Source: Cyclobacteriaceae bacterium
GTDB taxonomy: Bacteria; Bacteroidota; Bacteroidia; Cytophagales; Cyclobacteriaceae
Reading direction: 5' to 3'
Length of the DNA: 64,000 nucleotides
NCBI GenBank assembly: GCA_020832305.1
Contig: JAFIEV010000010.1
Coordinates: 217,996 to 281,995, forward strand
Position numbers and translations under genes: made by a program. Positions 25,072 through 33,741 of the stretch are shown piece by piece (the stretch's first letter is position 1; every line of letters starts with the position of its first letter). A model generated the notes under the pieces. The model was not told the origin of the DNA. It worked only from the letters and a program-made list of their open reading frames with translations, and made no database searches.

Positions 25072-27246
25072 TTGGACAAGGTTAGAGAAAAGTTAAAAGA
25101 GGTTTTCGGATATACGCAATTCCGTGGCAATCAGGAAAAAATAATCACCAATGTGATGAATGGCAGAAATACTTTTGTGATAATGCCAACAGGTGCGGGA
25201 AAGTCTCTTTGTTATCAATTGCCCGCTTTGCTGAATGAGGGTACTGCTATTGTAATTTCGCCTTTGATAGCCTTGATGAAAAACCAGGTAGATCAACTAA
25301 ATGCTTTTGGTGTAAACGCAAGGTTTCTCAATTCAACCCTCACTAAAACTGAAATGAACAGGGTGAAGAAAGACACTATAGATGGCAATGTAAAATTGCT
25401 GTATGTAGCACCTGAATCATTGACAAAAGAAGAGAATATCAACTTTTTAAAGCAGGCTAATATCTCATTTGTAGCAATAGATGAAGCACATTGTATTTCA
25501 GAATGGGGGCATGATTTTCGTCCTGAATACCGACGCATCAAACCTATAATCAGCCAGATTGGCAATATTCCCATAATTGCGCTTACTGCCACCGCTACAC
25601 CCAAAGTACAATTAGACATTCAGAAAAACCTTCAGATGGAGGAAGCTGATGCCTTTAAATCTTCGTTTAACCGCGAAAATCTTTATTACGAAGTGCGGCC
25701 CAAAAAGGAGGCAAAAAAACAAGTAATTAAATTCATTAAAGAGCACAAGGGAAAATCAGGCATTATTTACTGCCTCAGCCGAAAAAAAGTGGAAGAAATT
25801 GCCAACTTGCTGAAAGTTAATGATATAAAAGCAGCCCCTTATCATGCTGGCCTTGACCCTTCAGAAAGAATGAAAAACCAGGATGACTTTCTTAATGAGG
25901 AGATTGATGTAATTGTAGCCACCATCGCATTTGGAATGGGAATCGATAAACCCGATGTCAGATATGTTATACACTATGATACTCCGAAAAGTATTGAAGG
26001 ATATTACCAGGAAACAGGTCGCGCTGGCAGAGATGGTCTCGAAGGTAATTGTATACTTTTTTATGCCTATAAAGACATTATTAAACTTGACAAGTTTAAT
26101 AAGGATAAACCGGTAAATGAACGGGAAAATGCCAGACTGCTATTGGAAGAAATGGCAGCATATGCAGAATCTTCGGTGTGCCGCAGAAAACAACTTTTAC
26201 ATTATTTCGGCGAAAACTACAATGAAAGTCAATGTGGCAAATCGATGTGGTGTGATATATGTAAATTCCCGCCAGAAACCTTTGAGGGTCAGGAATATGT
26301 TGAAGTGGTGCTTGATGCGGTAGATTCGACAAAATCAAGGTTTGAAGTCAAGCATGTAGTAGATGTAATCACCGGCAAGGAAAATGAATATGTGCAGAGT
26401 TATGGCCATAATGAGCTTGAAATTTTTGGCGCCGGAACTGATGAGACAGAAGATTTTTGGCACTCAGTTATTCGTCAAACCCTTTTAGGGGGTTATCTGG
26501 AAAAGGATATTGATAAAATTGGAGTAGTAAAAATTACCAAAAAAGGTAAAGATTTTCTAAAAACACCCCATTCAGTTATACTTATCAAGGATAAAGAATT
26601 TGATGAAAGCCAGGAAGCGGAGGAAAGCCCGCAGGGAAGTACATCGAAAGCATATGATGAAAACCTTTTCGATATTCTCAAACGTCTGAGAAAGGATGTT
26701 TCCAAAGACAAAAACCTCCCTCCCTACGTCGTATTCCAGGATCCTTCTCTGGAAGAAATGGCCACAATTTATCCGACAACCAGAGAAGAACTGGCAAGGG
26801 TGAATGGCGTAGGCATGGGTAAGGTTAATAAATTTGGAAAACCTTTTATCGATGCCATAAAAAAATATGTAGAAGAAAACGACATTATGACCGCCTCTGA
26901 TGTAGTTGTTAAGTCTGCGGTTAATAAATCCAAAACGAAAATATTTATCATTCAGAAAATCGATCGAAAGGTAGATCTGGAAGAAATTGCCGAATCAGCG
27001 GGCTTGTCTTTTTCTGAACTTATAGATGAAATAGAGCATATTTGCTATTCGGGTACCAAGTTAAACCTAAATTATTACATAGACAGCATTATGGATGAGG
27101 AGAGGCAACAGGAAGTGTATGAATATTTTCTTACCGCCAAAACCGACAGAATCAAAGATGCACTGGAAGAACTTGGTGAAGATGAGTACGACGAGGAGGA
27201 TCTCAGATTAATGCGCGTCAAATTTTTATCTGAATATGCCAATTAA
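25072..27246 (+). CDS. recQ: ATP-dependent DNA helicase RecQ
   Basis: A 3'-5' DNA helicase for recombination and replication-fork repair. The start is a TTG at 25072: no in-frame ATG occurs before the helicase core, and GGAGG (25062-25066) sits 5 bases before it. Motifs: FGYTQFRGNQ, Walker A MPTGAGKSLCYQLP, DEAH box in IDEAHCISEWGHDFRPEY, TATATP, and QETGRAGRDG. The RQC zinc site has its cysteines in CRRKQ and CGKSMWCDIC. A winged-helix region and an HRDC domain (about 545-625) follow. About 100 further residues form a C-terminal extension, giving 724 aa, longer than E. coli RecQ. A terminator overlaps the stop codon. Confidence 0.96.
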   Translation: MDKVREKLKEVFGYTQFRGNQEKIITNVMNGRNTFVIMPTGAGKSLCYQLPALLNEGTAIVISPLIALMKNQVDQLNAFGVNARFLNSTLTKTEMNRVKKDTIDGNVKLLYVAPESLTKEENINFLKQANISFVAIDEAHCISEWGHDFRPEYRRIKPIISQIGNIPIIALTATATPKVQLDIQKNLQMEEADAFKSSFNRENLYYEVRPKKEAKKQVIKFIKEHKGKSGIIYCLSRKKVEEIANLLKVNDIKAAPYHAGLDPSERMKNQDDFLNEEIDVIVATIAFGMGIDKPDVRYVIHYDTPKSIEGYYQETGRAGRDGLEGNCILFYAYKDIIKLDKFNKDKPVNERENARLLLEEMAAYAESSVCRRKQLLHYFGENYNESQCGKSMWCDICKFPPETFEGQEYVEVVLDAVDSTKSRFEVKHVVDVITGKENEYVQSYGHNELEIFGAGTDETEDFWHSVIRQTLLGGYLEKDIDKIGVVKITKKGKDFLKTPHSVILIKDKEFDESQEAEESPQGSTSKAYDENLFDILKRLRKDVSKDKNLPPYVVFQDPSLEEMATIYPTTREELARVNGVGMGKVNKFGKPFIDAIKKYVEENDIMTASDVVVKSAVNKSKTKIFIIQKIDRKVDLEEIAESAGLSFSELIDEIEHICYSGTKLNLNYYIDSIMDEERQQEVYEYFLTAKTDRIKDALEELGEDEYDEEDLRLMRVKFLSEYAN

Positions 27247-27263
27247 TGGCATATTGTTTTTTT
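27233..27263 (+). terminator. Terminator overlapping the recQ stop codon
   Basis: A perfect 9-bp stem, AATATGCCA (27233-27241) with TGGCATATT (27247-27255), has a 5-base loop that holds the TAA stop codon. A G and a run of seven T follow. The stem begins inside the recQ coding sequence. Confidence 0.8.
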
Positions 27264-27303
27264 CATAATTGGTTGATGGCCAATTCAACCACCAAAATAT
27301 TAT

Positions 27304-28599
27304 ATGATGAATGTTTTGATAATAGGCTCGGGAGGCAGGGAGCATGCCCTGGCACAAAAAATTCTTGCCGGTAACCGATGCGAAAAACTCTTTATAGCTC
27401 CTGGTAATGCAGGTACAGCTCAGGTAGGCTTAAATGTAGATATTTCGGTTACTGATTTTGAAAAGATTTCTGAATTCATAAAAACTCAAGAAATAAATTT
27501 ACTGCTGATAGGGCCTGAGGTGCCATTGGTTGCTGGTTTGAGGGACTTCCTCGAGTCTAAGGAAATACATAAAAAGCTCCTGATCGTTGGGCCAGGCGCC
27601 CATGGCGCCAGACTTGAAGGAAGTAAAGAATTCGCCAAAGATTTTATGCAGAGACATCAGATTCCTACTGCAGCCTACCGGCCATTTCAACGTAATGAAT
27701 ATGAAGAGGCAAAAAAATATCTGTTGTCGCAACCGCTACCCATTGTTTTAAAAGCAGATGGCCTGGCAGCAGGTAAAGGTGTAATCATTTGTAATACCCA
27801 TGAAGAAGGCCTCGCAGCTTTGGAACAAATGTTAGTGAATAGACAGTTTGGTGCCGCTTCAGAATCAGTTGTAATAGAGTCTTTTCTGGAAGGCATCGAG
27901 CTTTCAGTATTTGTGGTAACAGATGGAAAGGATTACCTGATATTGCCGGAGGCCAAAGATTATAAAAGAATTGGTGAGAAAGACACAGGACCAAATACCG
28001 GTGGAATGGGGGCGGTTTCTCCTGTTCCCTTTGCGCAGCAGGGCTTTTTGAAGCGTGTTGAAGAAGAAGTGGTTAAGCCAACCATTGCAGGATTAAAAAA
28101 GGACAATATTGATTACAAGGGCTTTATTTTTATTGGTTTGATGAATTGCAATGGGAGTCCTTATGTAATAGAATATAATGTTCGAATGGGTGATCCCGAA
28201 ACACAAGTTGTTATGCCCAGGCTAGAAAGTGACTTGCTTGAAATGCTTGAAGCCACAGCTAAAGGAACATTGAGCAATTATCAGCTAAAGGTGTCTCCTA
28301 TGTACGCGGCTACGGTGGTAATGGTCGCCGGTGGATATCCTGGCTCTTATAAAACCGGAGATGAAATAAATGGTATACCTGAGAATACATCAAAAATGAA
28401 GGTTTTCCATGCCGGCACCAGGAATAGCGAATGCAATACAAAGGTCTTTTCAAATGGCGGTAGAGTCTTAAATGTTACCGGGCTGGGCGATAGCCTGGAG
28501 GAATCATTGCATAATGCCTACGAAGGCGTTTCAAAAATATACTGGAAAGATGCCTGCTTTCGCAAGGATATAGGACAGGATATTTTATCAATGCAATAA
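27304..28599 (+). CDS. purD: Phosphoribosylamine-glycine ligase PurD
   Basis: The second step of purine synthesis: ATP-dependent joining of glycine to 5-phosphoribosylamine. The 431-residue protein starts MMNVLIIGSGGREHALAQKI, the PurD N-terminal fold. The ATP-grasp domain follows with KADGLAAGKGVIIC, a central FLEGIELSVFVVTDG, a metal and substrate loop DTGPNTGGMGAVSP, and YNVRMGDPETQVVMPRL. Two adjacent ATG codons (27304, 27307) are equivalent candidates. It precedes ricT by 62 bases. Confidence 0.96.
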   Translation: MMNVLIIGSGGREHALAQKILAGNRCEKLFIAPGNAGTAQVGLNVDISVTDFEKISEFIKTQEINLLLIGPEVPLVAGLRDFLESKEIHKKLLIVGPGAHGARLEGSKEFAKDFMQRHQIPTAAYRPFQRNEYEEAKKYLLSQPLPIVLKADGLAAGKGVIICNTHEEGLAALEQMLVNRQFGAASESVVIESFLEGIELSVFVVTDGKDYLILPEAKDYKRIGEKDTGPNTGGMGAVSPVPFAQQGFLKRVEEEVVKPTIAGLKKDNIDYKGFIFIGLMNCNGSPYVIEYNVRMGDPETQVVMPRLESDLLEMLEATAKGTLSNYQLKVSPMYAATVVMVAGGYPGSYKTGDEINGIPENTSKMKVFHAGTRNSECNTKVFSNGGRVLNVTGLGDSLEESLHNAYEGVSKIYWKDACFRKDIGQDILSMQ

Positions 28600-28661
28600 C
28601 TTCTTTTTATTTTCTTTTCTTTATTGTTAATTTTAAGCCTAAAGATTAATCAGTAAAGGAT

Positions 28662-29828
28662 ATGTCGGGATGTAGCTCTTGTGGAAGTACCGCCGAAGGA
28701 AATACCAAGGTGTCGGGTTGTAAAAACAATGGCACCTGTGGCACCGATGGTTGTAATAAACTCAATGCCTTCGATTGGCTGGTAGATATGGAAAATGCCG
28801 GCCCAAAATTTAATATACTTGAAGTTCGCTTTAAAAACGGCCGTAAAGAATTTTTTAAAAATATTCACAACCTGGAATTGTTTAATGGCGACCCTGTAGT
28901 GGTAGATGTACCTAATGGGCACCATCTTGGATTTGTTGCCCTGCAAGGCGAATTAGTCAGGTTGCAAATGCAGAAGAAAGGCGTCGTTGAAGATGAAAAC
29001 GTACGGCCTGTATACAGGCTGGCAACAAAGCGGGATCTTGAAAAATTTGAGGAAGTCAAAAATAAAGAAATGACAACCCTGTATCGCACCAGGGAAATAA
29101 TTCGGGAATATGGACTGGTCATGAAACTTACCGATGTAGAATATCAGGCAGATGGAACAAAAGCCACTTTCTACTATTCAGCAGACGACAGAGTTGATTT
29201 CAGGGAACTCATCAAATCTCTGGCTTCTGAATTTAAAGTTCGCATTGAAATGAGACAAATCAGCTTGCGACAGGAAGCAAGTCGGCTGGGAGGCATTGGT
29301 TCATGCGGCAGAGAATTGTGTTGCTCAACCTGGCTTACAGAATTTAAAAGTGTTTCAACCACCGCTGCCAGGTACCAAAACCTTTCACTCAATCCAAGTA
29401 AATTATCCGGACAATGCGGCAGATTAAAATGTTGTCTCAACTATGAGTTGGAGACCTACATGAGCGCACTGGAAGATATACCCGAGGTAGAAAGCCCGCT
29501 ACAGACAATGAAGGGAGAAGCCACTTTGCAAAAAACAGATATTTTCAGAAAAATTATGTGGTTTGGATATCAAAATGAAAATGCATGGGTTCCACTTAAT
29601 ACTGAAAGGGTAAGGGAAATTATTGAGCAGAATAAACAAGGTAAAAAACCGGCCACTTTGCTTGAAGATAATGTGCAGGTATTAGATGATACCCAACAGG
29701 TACTGAATAGTGATTTGGAGCAAATGGACAGAAAATACAAAAATAAAGCTAAAAAGAAGAAAAGCCGGAAAAACTTTCAAAGAGGTAAGGGCACTAAAAA
29801 TAAGGGAGATACAAATAGAAGTACCTGA
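28662..29828 (+). CDS. ricT: PSP1-domain protein, RicT-like
   Basis: A 388-residue PSP1-domain protein. In Firmicutes RicT (YaaT) works with RicA and RicF in an iron-sulfur complex controlling RNA processing; the Bacteroidota role is less clear. The PSP1 core runs from about 45 to 260 (ILEVRFKNGRKEF, then GGIGSCGRELCCSTWL and GQCGRLKCCLNYE, which hold conserved cysteines). An N-terminal extension carries five more cysteines (C4, C7, C20, C26, C31). A basic C-terminal tail ends the protein. gldH follows, a gene order I know from other Bacteroidota. Confidence 0.88.
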   Translation: MSGCSSCGSTAEGNTKVSGCKNNGTCGTDGCNKLNAFDWLVDMENAGPKFNILEVRFKNGRKEFFKNIHNLELFNGDPVVVDVPNGHHLGFVALQGELVRLQMQKKGVVEDENVRPVYRLATKRDLEKFEEVKNKEMTTLYRTREIIREYGLVMKLTDVEYQADGTKATFYYSADDRVDFRELIKSLASEFKVRIEMRQISLRQEASRLGGIGSCGRELCCSTWLTEFKSVSTTAARYQNLSLNPSKLSGQCGRLKCCLNYELETYMSALEDIPEVESPLQTMKGEATLQKTDIFRKIMWFGYQNENAWVPLNTERVREIIEQNKQGKKPATLLEDNVQVLDDTQQVLNSDLEQMDRKYKNKAKKKKSRKNFQRGKGTKNKGDTNRST

Positions 29829-29886
29829 AGTGCATGAATTTGATTTTTGTTTCAGGATAAAACCAGCCGGTAAGAATTGTAAAAAT

Positions 29887-30366
29887 ATGAATAGATGCTC
29901 CTTATTTTTTTTGCTGTTACCTGTACTGTGGTCTTGCGCAGGTGACAGATTATATGAAGCTAAAGAAGACTTTGATAAAGGGAACTGGTCAGTTAGCCAG
30001 GAGGTTCAATTTGAATTTGAAATTAAATCTGATGAAATAGCATATGACCTGCATTTAAGCCTGCGCCATGACCTTGATTATCCTTTTCACAATTTATATT
30101 TTAAATACCAGCTTTACGACCAGGATGAAAATGTCTTAAAAGAGAGATTGGTAAATCTTGATTTATTCAATCCAAAGACAGGCAGTCCGATTGGTAGTGG
30201 TATTGGTATATACCGGGATTTGGAAACACTCATAGAGGAAGGGATCTCATTTAAAAGTGTTGGCAATTATAAAGTTACCCTGGTTCACTATATGCGGCCG
30301 GAAATACTTCAAGGCATACATTCTATTGGGATTAAACTGAAAGAAAACCAGAAGTCTAAACGCTAA
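29887..30366 (+). CDS. gldH: Gliding motility lipoprotein GldH
   Basis: A 159-residue lipoprotein needed for gliding in Flavobacteria. The open frame reaches back to 29710 inside ricT, but the ATG at 29887 starts a perfect lipoprotein signal with lipobox LWSC. The mature domain is beta-rich, with the family pattern of an YDLHLSLRHDLDYPFHNLYF strand pair and a late YKVTLVHYMR. It lies 58 bases behind ricT and overlaps the convergent Nudix gene by 11 bases. The other gld genes are not in this window, so the presence of GldH suggests but does not prove gliding. Confidence 0.88.
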   Translation: MNRCSLFFLLLPVLWSCAGDRLYEAKEDFDKGNWSVSQEVQFEFEIKSDEIAYDLHLSLRHDLDYPFHNLYFKYQLYDQDENVLKERLVNLDLFNPKTGSPIGSGIGIYRDLETLIEEGISFKSVGNYKVTLVHYMRPEILQGIHSIGIKLKENQKSKR

Positions 30367-30748
30367 ACCACCTACTGACTTCATATGTAATTGGGATATC
30401 TGCCGGGCACCAGTTGAGTTCATGGAGCTGATTGGGCTTCAACCATTTAAAATCAAGGTGTTCTGTGAGTATGGGAGGGGCATCACCGTTTGTCTTACAA
30501 AAATATGGTATCAGTTCGATCGATTTTTCAGGGTATTCATGCCTTACCGGTTTTAACCGCATTTGAGGAATTACTTTCAAATTGAGCTCTTCCATCACTT
30601 CCCTGACCAGCGCTTCCTGTTCAGTTTCACCTTGTTGAATCTTACCTCCCGGAAACTCCCAAAGATATGGTTCATGAATTACCTTACCTCTTTTTACACA
30701 GAGGATTTCGGCATTACGGGTTATTATGGCACAAACTACTCGTATCAT
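30356..30748 (-). CDS. MutT-like Nudix hydrolase
   Basis: A 130-residue nucleoside triphosphate pyrophosphohydrolase, probably clearing oxidised nucleotides such as 8-oxo-dGTP. The frame extends to a TTG at 30757; the ATG at 30748 (MIRVVCAIIT) matches MutT starts. The full Nudix box runs from G35 to E54 (GX5EX7REVXEE), preceded by YLWEFPGG. DFKWL and LNWCPADIPI in the C-terminal half match MutT. Its stop codon overlaps the end of gldH by 11 bases, tail to tail. Confidence 0.92.
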   Translation of the reverse strand: MIRVVCAIITRNAEILCVKRGKVIHEPYLWEFPGGKIQQGETEQEALVREVMEELNLKVIPQMRLKPVRHEYPEKSIELIPYFCKTNGDAPPILTEHLDFKWLKPNQLHELNWCPADIPITYEVSRWFSV

Positions 30749-30839
30749 GGTTTGCAATTAAGAAGCTTTACAAATAAAATGCAAGAACTCAATTCACAAA
30801 GGGCACGTCTTGTCAATTTTTTTATTGAAATTTTTTATT

Positions 30840-32780
30840 TTAATCTATCAAGGCCACAAAACCTCCTGCAGGTAATAATGTTATTTCAAGCAATGATGAT
30901 GTTTTCAGACTTTCTGATATATCAAAACCACTTGCATTTTGTTTATCGGTAATAATCATCGATTTGCTCTCTGTATTTATAAAGGAAAGATCGAGTTTCA
31001 GGGCTAATGAATTTTCAGTTCCGTTAATACCACCCAGATACCATGTATTGCCTTTTCTTCTCGCGAGTACCACATGTTGGCCAGGGAAACCAGAAATATA
31101 TTTAGTTTCATCCCACGTAACAGGTATATTTGACATAAATTGTATAACCTGTTCATTTTGAGTAAGATAGGATTCGGGTTTATCGGCAAAATGCAGAAGC
31201 CCTGTTTCAAAAACAACAGAAAGTGCCAGTTCATGTCCTAAAGTAGTCTTGCGGGAATAGGTTTGGTTGCTGAAAGTGACAGGAGTATAGTCCATTGGGC
31301 CACATACATTTCTGGTAAAAGGCAGTATAGTATTGTGCCAAACCGCATTTTCAGGATAGTGATCGTTAAATGAGTAACATTCAGCGCCTTTTACAGCTTC
31401 TGAAGTCACTAAATGGGGATATGTCCTTTCCCAGCCCCTTGGCAGAGTACAACCATGAAAATTTATCATCAGCTTGAATTCAGCTGCATCCTTGAGAATT
31501 TCATGGTACTGCTTAATGATCTCCTGTTTATCGCTTTGGAAAAAATCAATTTTCAATCCTTTTATACCAAGTGATTGTAATTTTTTCATTTCTTGTCGTC
31601 TATCCTCAGCTAAATGCATCTTATCTCTGGGGGCTTCTTCAACTGTATTATGCGGGCCTCCCGAATTATACCAAAACCATAAATCAATATTTAGCTTTTT
31701 TGCATAACGAATAAGCGCCTCTATTTCCATAGGGTCTATGGTATTCCAGTTTGCATCGATCAAGCTGTATTCCCATTTCATTTTTTCAGCCAAATCAATA
31801 AATTTTTTGAGACTCACAGAGTTTTTACTGCTTTCGTGATCTGACCACCAGCTCCAGGAAGCTCTGCCCGGCTTTACCCAATCAAAATTCCCTTGTAATT
31901 CGGGGCTTGCCAAATGGAAAACCAAATTATTTTCAAGAATACCTCCCGGATTATTTGCTATCATAATAACCCGCCATGGCATAATCCATTCATCAGACCT
32001 GGTAGAAGGGTTGGTAGGATATAAGTCATAGGCTTCTTCGGGTTCAGGCAGCCGCATGGTATACAAAGCCTCAGGTGCATTTTGCTCAAGATGCATGGCA
32101 CAAAAATTATCTCTGAGGTCACTTTCACTTATCAGACACCAAATATTATCATGTGAGAAAAGCAATGGAAATGCCCAACCTTCTTTGCCGGGAGCAGAGC
32201 TTCCTGCCGGAATGCCATTCTGATAATACGTTTCATAACCAGGGCTCCATTTGGTTACTTCGTCATATGCTTGTACCCAAACCTTGCTGCGCTGAGGTAT
32301 TTTAAAACCACTCCTTTCAGAAATCAACTCGAGATCTTTTTTGTCTTCATTTCTTACCACGTATCTGAAAGCGACACCTTCATCATAAACACGGAATAAA
32401 ATCTCCAGTTTTCCGCCCAGCTCATTTTGGAAATCAAATCGCTGTTGACTGTATGTGGCAAGATTCTTAGTTTTTTTCCCAGTTTTCATTTCATAAGATT
32501 CTTCAAAAACCTGCAGATCACTTTGACCAACATACACTAAGTTTTTAAAGAATGTCTGATCTTGCAATTCAATACCCAATGGAGAGGGCAGAATAATTTG
32601 CCTTGTTGAATCCTTATCGGTTAACGCTACAGCATAAAGTAAATCTGAATTTTCTAATAGAACACTCACTGAAATTTTACCATCAGGAGAATTGATATTC
32701 CTTTGAAACGGCGCTTGAGTACAGCCAGATTGTATAAAAGGGACGATTCCTAAAAAAATTATTAAAATCTTGATTTTCAT
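30840..32780 (-). CDS. Glycoside hydrolase family 97 lipoprotein
   Basis: A 646-residue alpha-glycosidase. The ATG at 32780 starts a lipoprotein signal (MKIKILIIFLGIVPF, lipobox IQSGC); the open frame upstream to 32873 adds nothing. The GH97 layout is complete: an N-terminal beta-sandwich (SPDGKISVSVLLENSDLLYAV), a catalytic barrel (ASWSWWSDHES, YSLIDANW, GLKIDFFQSD, INFHGCTLPRGWERTYP, TSEAVKGAE) and a C-terminal beta domain. The aspartate in LKIDFF sits where retaining GH97 members have their nucleophile. That tentatively favours an alpha-galactosidase-type over the inverting SusB-type enzyme. It stands alone, without susC/susD. Confidence 0.9.
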   Translation of the reverse strand: MKIKILIIFLGIVPFIQSGCTQAPFQRNINSPDGKISVSVLLENSDLLYAVALTDKDSTRQIILPSPLGIELQDQTFFKNLVYVGQSDLQVFEESYEMKTGKKTKNLATYSQQRFDFQNELGGKLEILFRVYDEGVAFRYVVRNEDKKDLELISERSGFKIPQRSKVWVQAYDEVTKWSPGYETYYQNGIPAGSSAPGKEGWAFPLLFSHDNIWCLISESDLRDNFCAMHLEQNAPEALYTMRLPEPEEAYDLYPTNPSTRSDEWIMPWRVIMIANNPGGILENNLVFHLASPELQGNFDWVKPGRASWSWWSDHESSKNSVSLKKFIDLAEKMKWEYSLIDANWNTIDPMEIEALIRYAKKLNIDLWFWYNSGGPHNTVEEAPRDKMHLAEDRRQEMKKLQSLGIKGLKIDFFQSDKQEIIKQYHEILKDAAEFKLMINFHGCTLPRGWERTYPHLVTSEAVKGAECYSFNDHYPENAVWHNTILPFTRNVCGPMDYTPVTFSNQTYSRKTTLGHELALSVVFETGLLHFADKPESYLTQNEQVIQFMSNIPVTWDETKYISGFPGQHVVLARRKGNTWYLGGINGTENSLALKLDLSFINTESKSMIITDKQNASGFDISESLKTSSLLEITLLPAGGFVALID

Positions 32781-32908
32781 AGTTAAGAGCGTTTTGTCAT
32801 AAAAGGTGGGTAAATATATTGAAAAAGTCTCTGGTAGATATGAGTATGACGAATTCATAATGGGTGAAAACATAATTGTTTAATCGAAAGTTAAACCTCA
32901 AAAAAATT

Positions 32909-33364
32909 ATGTCTTTGAAACAAGGGAATAAAGCACCGGATTTTACACTTCTTGATGAAAATTCGAAAGAATTTAATTTGTATAGAAATATGAATGGCAG
33001 AGCTTGTATTCTTTATTTCTATCCGAAAGACTTTACACCCGGATGTACAGCAGAGGCCTGTAGTTTTCGGGATCACTTTAACACCTTCCGAGGCCTTAAT
33101 ATAGATGTAATTGGCATTAGTACCGATGATCCCGCAACACATATGCGTTTTAAAAAACAATACGATCTTCCTTTTACACTTTTGTCAGATACGGATGGAG
33201 AAGTGTCAAAGCTCTATGGTGCAAAACTTCCGTTTTTGAATGTCAGCTCCAGGATTAGTTATATGATCGATAAAAACCATAAGATTGCCAGTGTGTACAA
33301 AAACTTTTTTGATGGTGAGGCGCACATAAGGGCCATGCGTGCAAAGTTAGAACAATTAAAATGA
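32909..33364 (+). CDS. Peroxiredoxin, Bcp/PrxQ type
   Basis: Reduces hydrogen peroxide and organic peroxides in the cytoplasm. The ATG at 32909 (MSLKQGNKAPDFTLLDE, 151 aa) gives the normal start. The peroxidatic cysteine C46 lies in FTPGCTAEAC, with C51 five residues later as the resolving cysteine, the atypical 2-Cys pattern of the PrxQ/Bcp group. YFYPKDFTPG, ISTDDPATHMRFK and LPFTLLSDTDG are family hallmarks. It is divergent from the GH97 gene. Confidence 0.94.
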   Translation: MSLKQGNKAPDFTLLDENSKEFNLYRNMNGRACILYFYPKDFTPGCTAEACSFRDHFNTFRGLNIDVIGISTDDPATHMRFKKQYDLPFTLLSDTDGEVSKLYGAKLPFLNVSSRISYMIDKNHKIASVYKNFFDGEAHIRAMRAKLEQLK

Positions 33365-33741
33365 TAAAATTAACTGATTTATTGCAGGGGTTATTTTTAT
33401 TATGAAATATTATTTTGTCTTTTTTAAAAAATATGGTATAAAAAATCCTTTAATGTGGCATGACGATATTTTACAGACCTATATATGACGGATGCAGAAT
33501 AGAGCCTATTCGCTTGCAATTAATTCAATGAATATATCGTATTTGTTAAATAATTTTAAAGATTCAGTGCTTAACTTCAAACTAATTTAACAATACAGCT
33601 GCCAAAAAATAAAATTTTACCATTACTTTTGCGCAGTAATCTAAAATTAGATTCAGCTTTTAAGGATGTAATGAAAAACGATAATTCCATAAAACTCACA
33701 ATAAAAGCAACTCAATTGAGATTAATCCAAATTTAACAAAC
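33365..33741 (+). promoter_or_regulatory. Leader and likely promoter region of the Oar-type receptor gene
   Basis: A 377-base AT-rich gap with no gene. A good -7 element, TActTTTG, lies at 33634-33641 and would start transcription near 33648, leaving a leader of about 95 bases. I see no TTG at the expected -33 spacing, so an activator or another sigma factor may be involved. The rest shows nothing distinctive. Confidence 0.35.

Noticed and set aside
27268..27290. A second hairpin (ATTGG ... CCAAT) after recQ
   Set aside because: Its stem is short and not followed by a T-tract; the first hairpin already explains termination.
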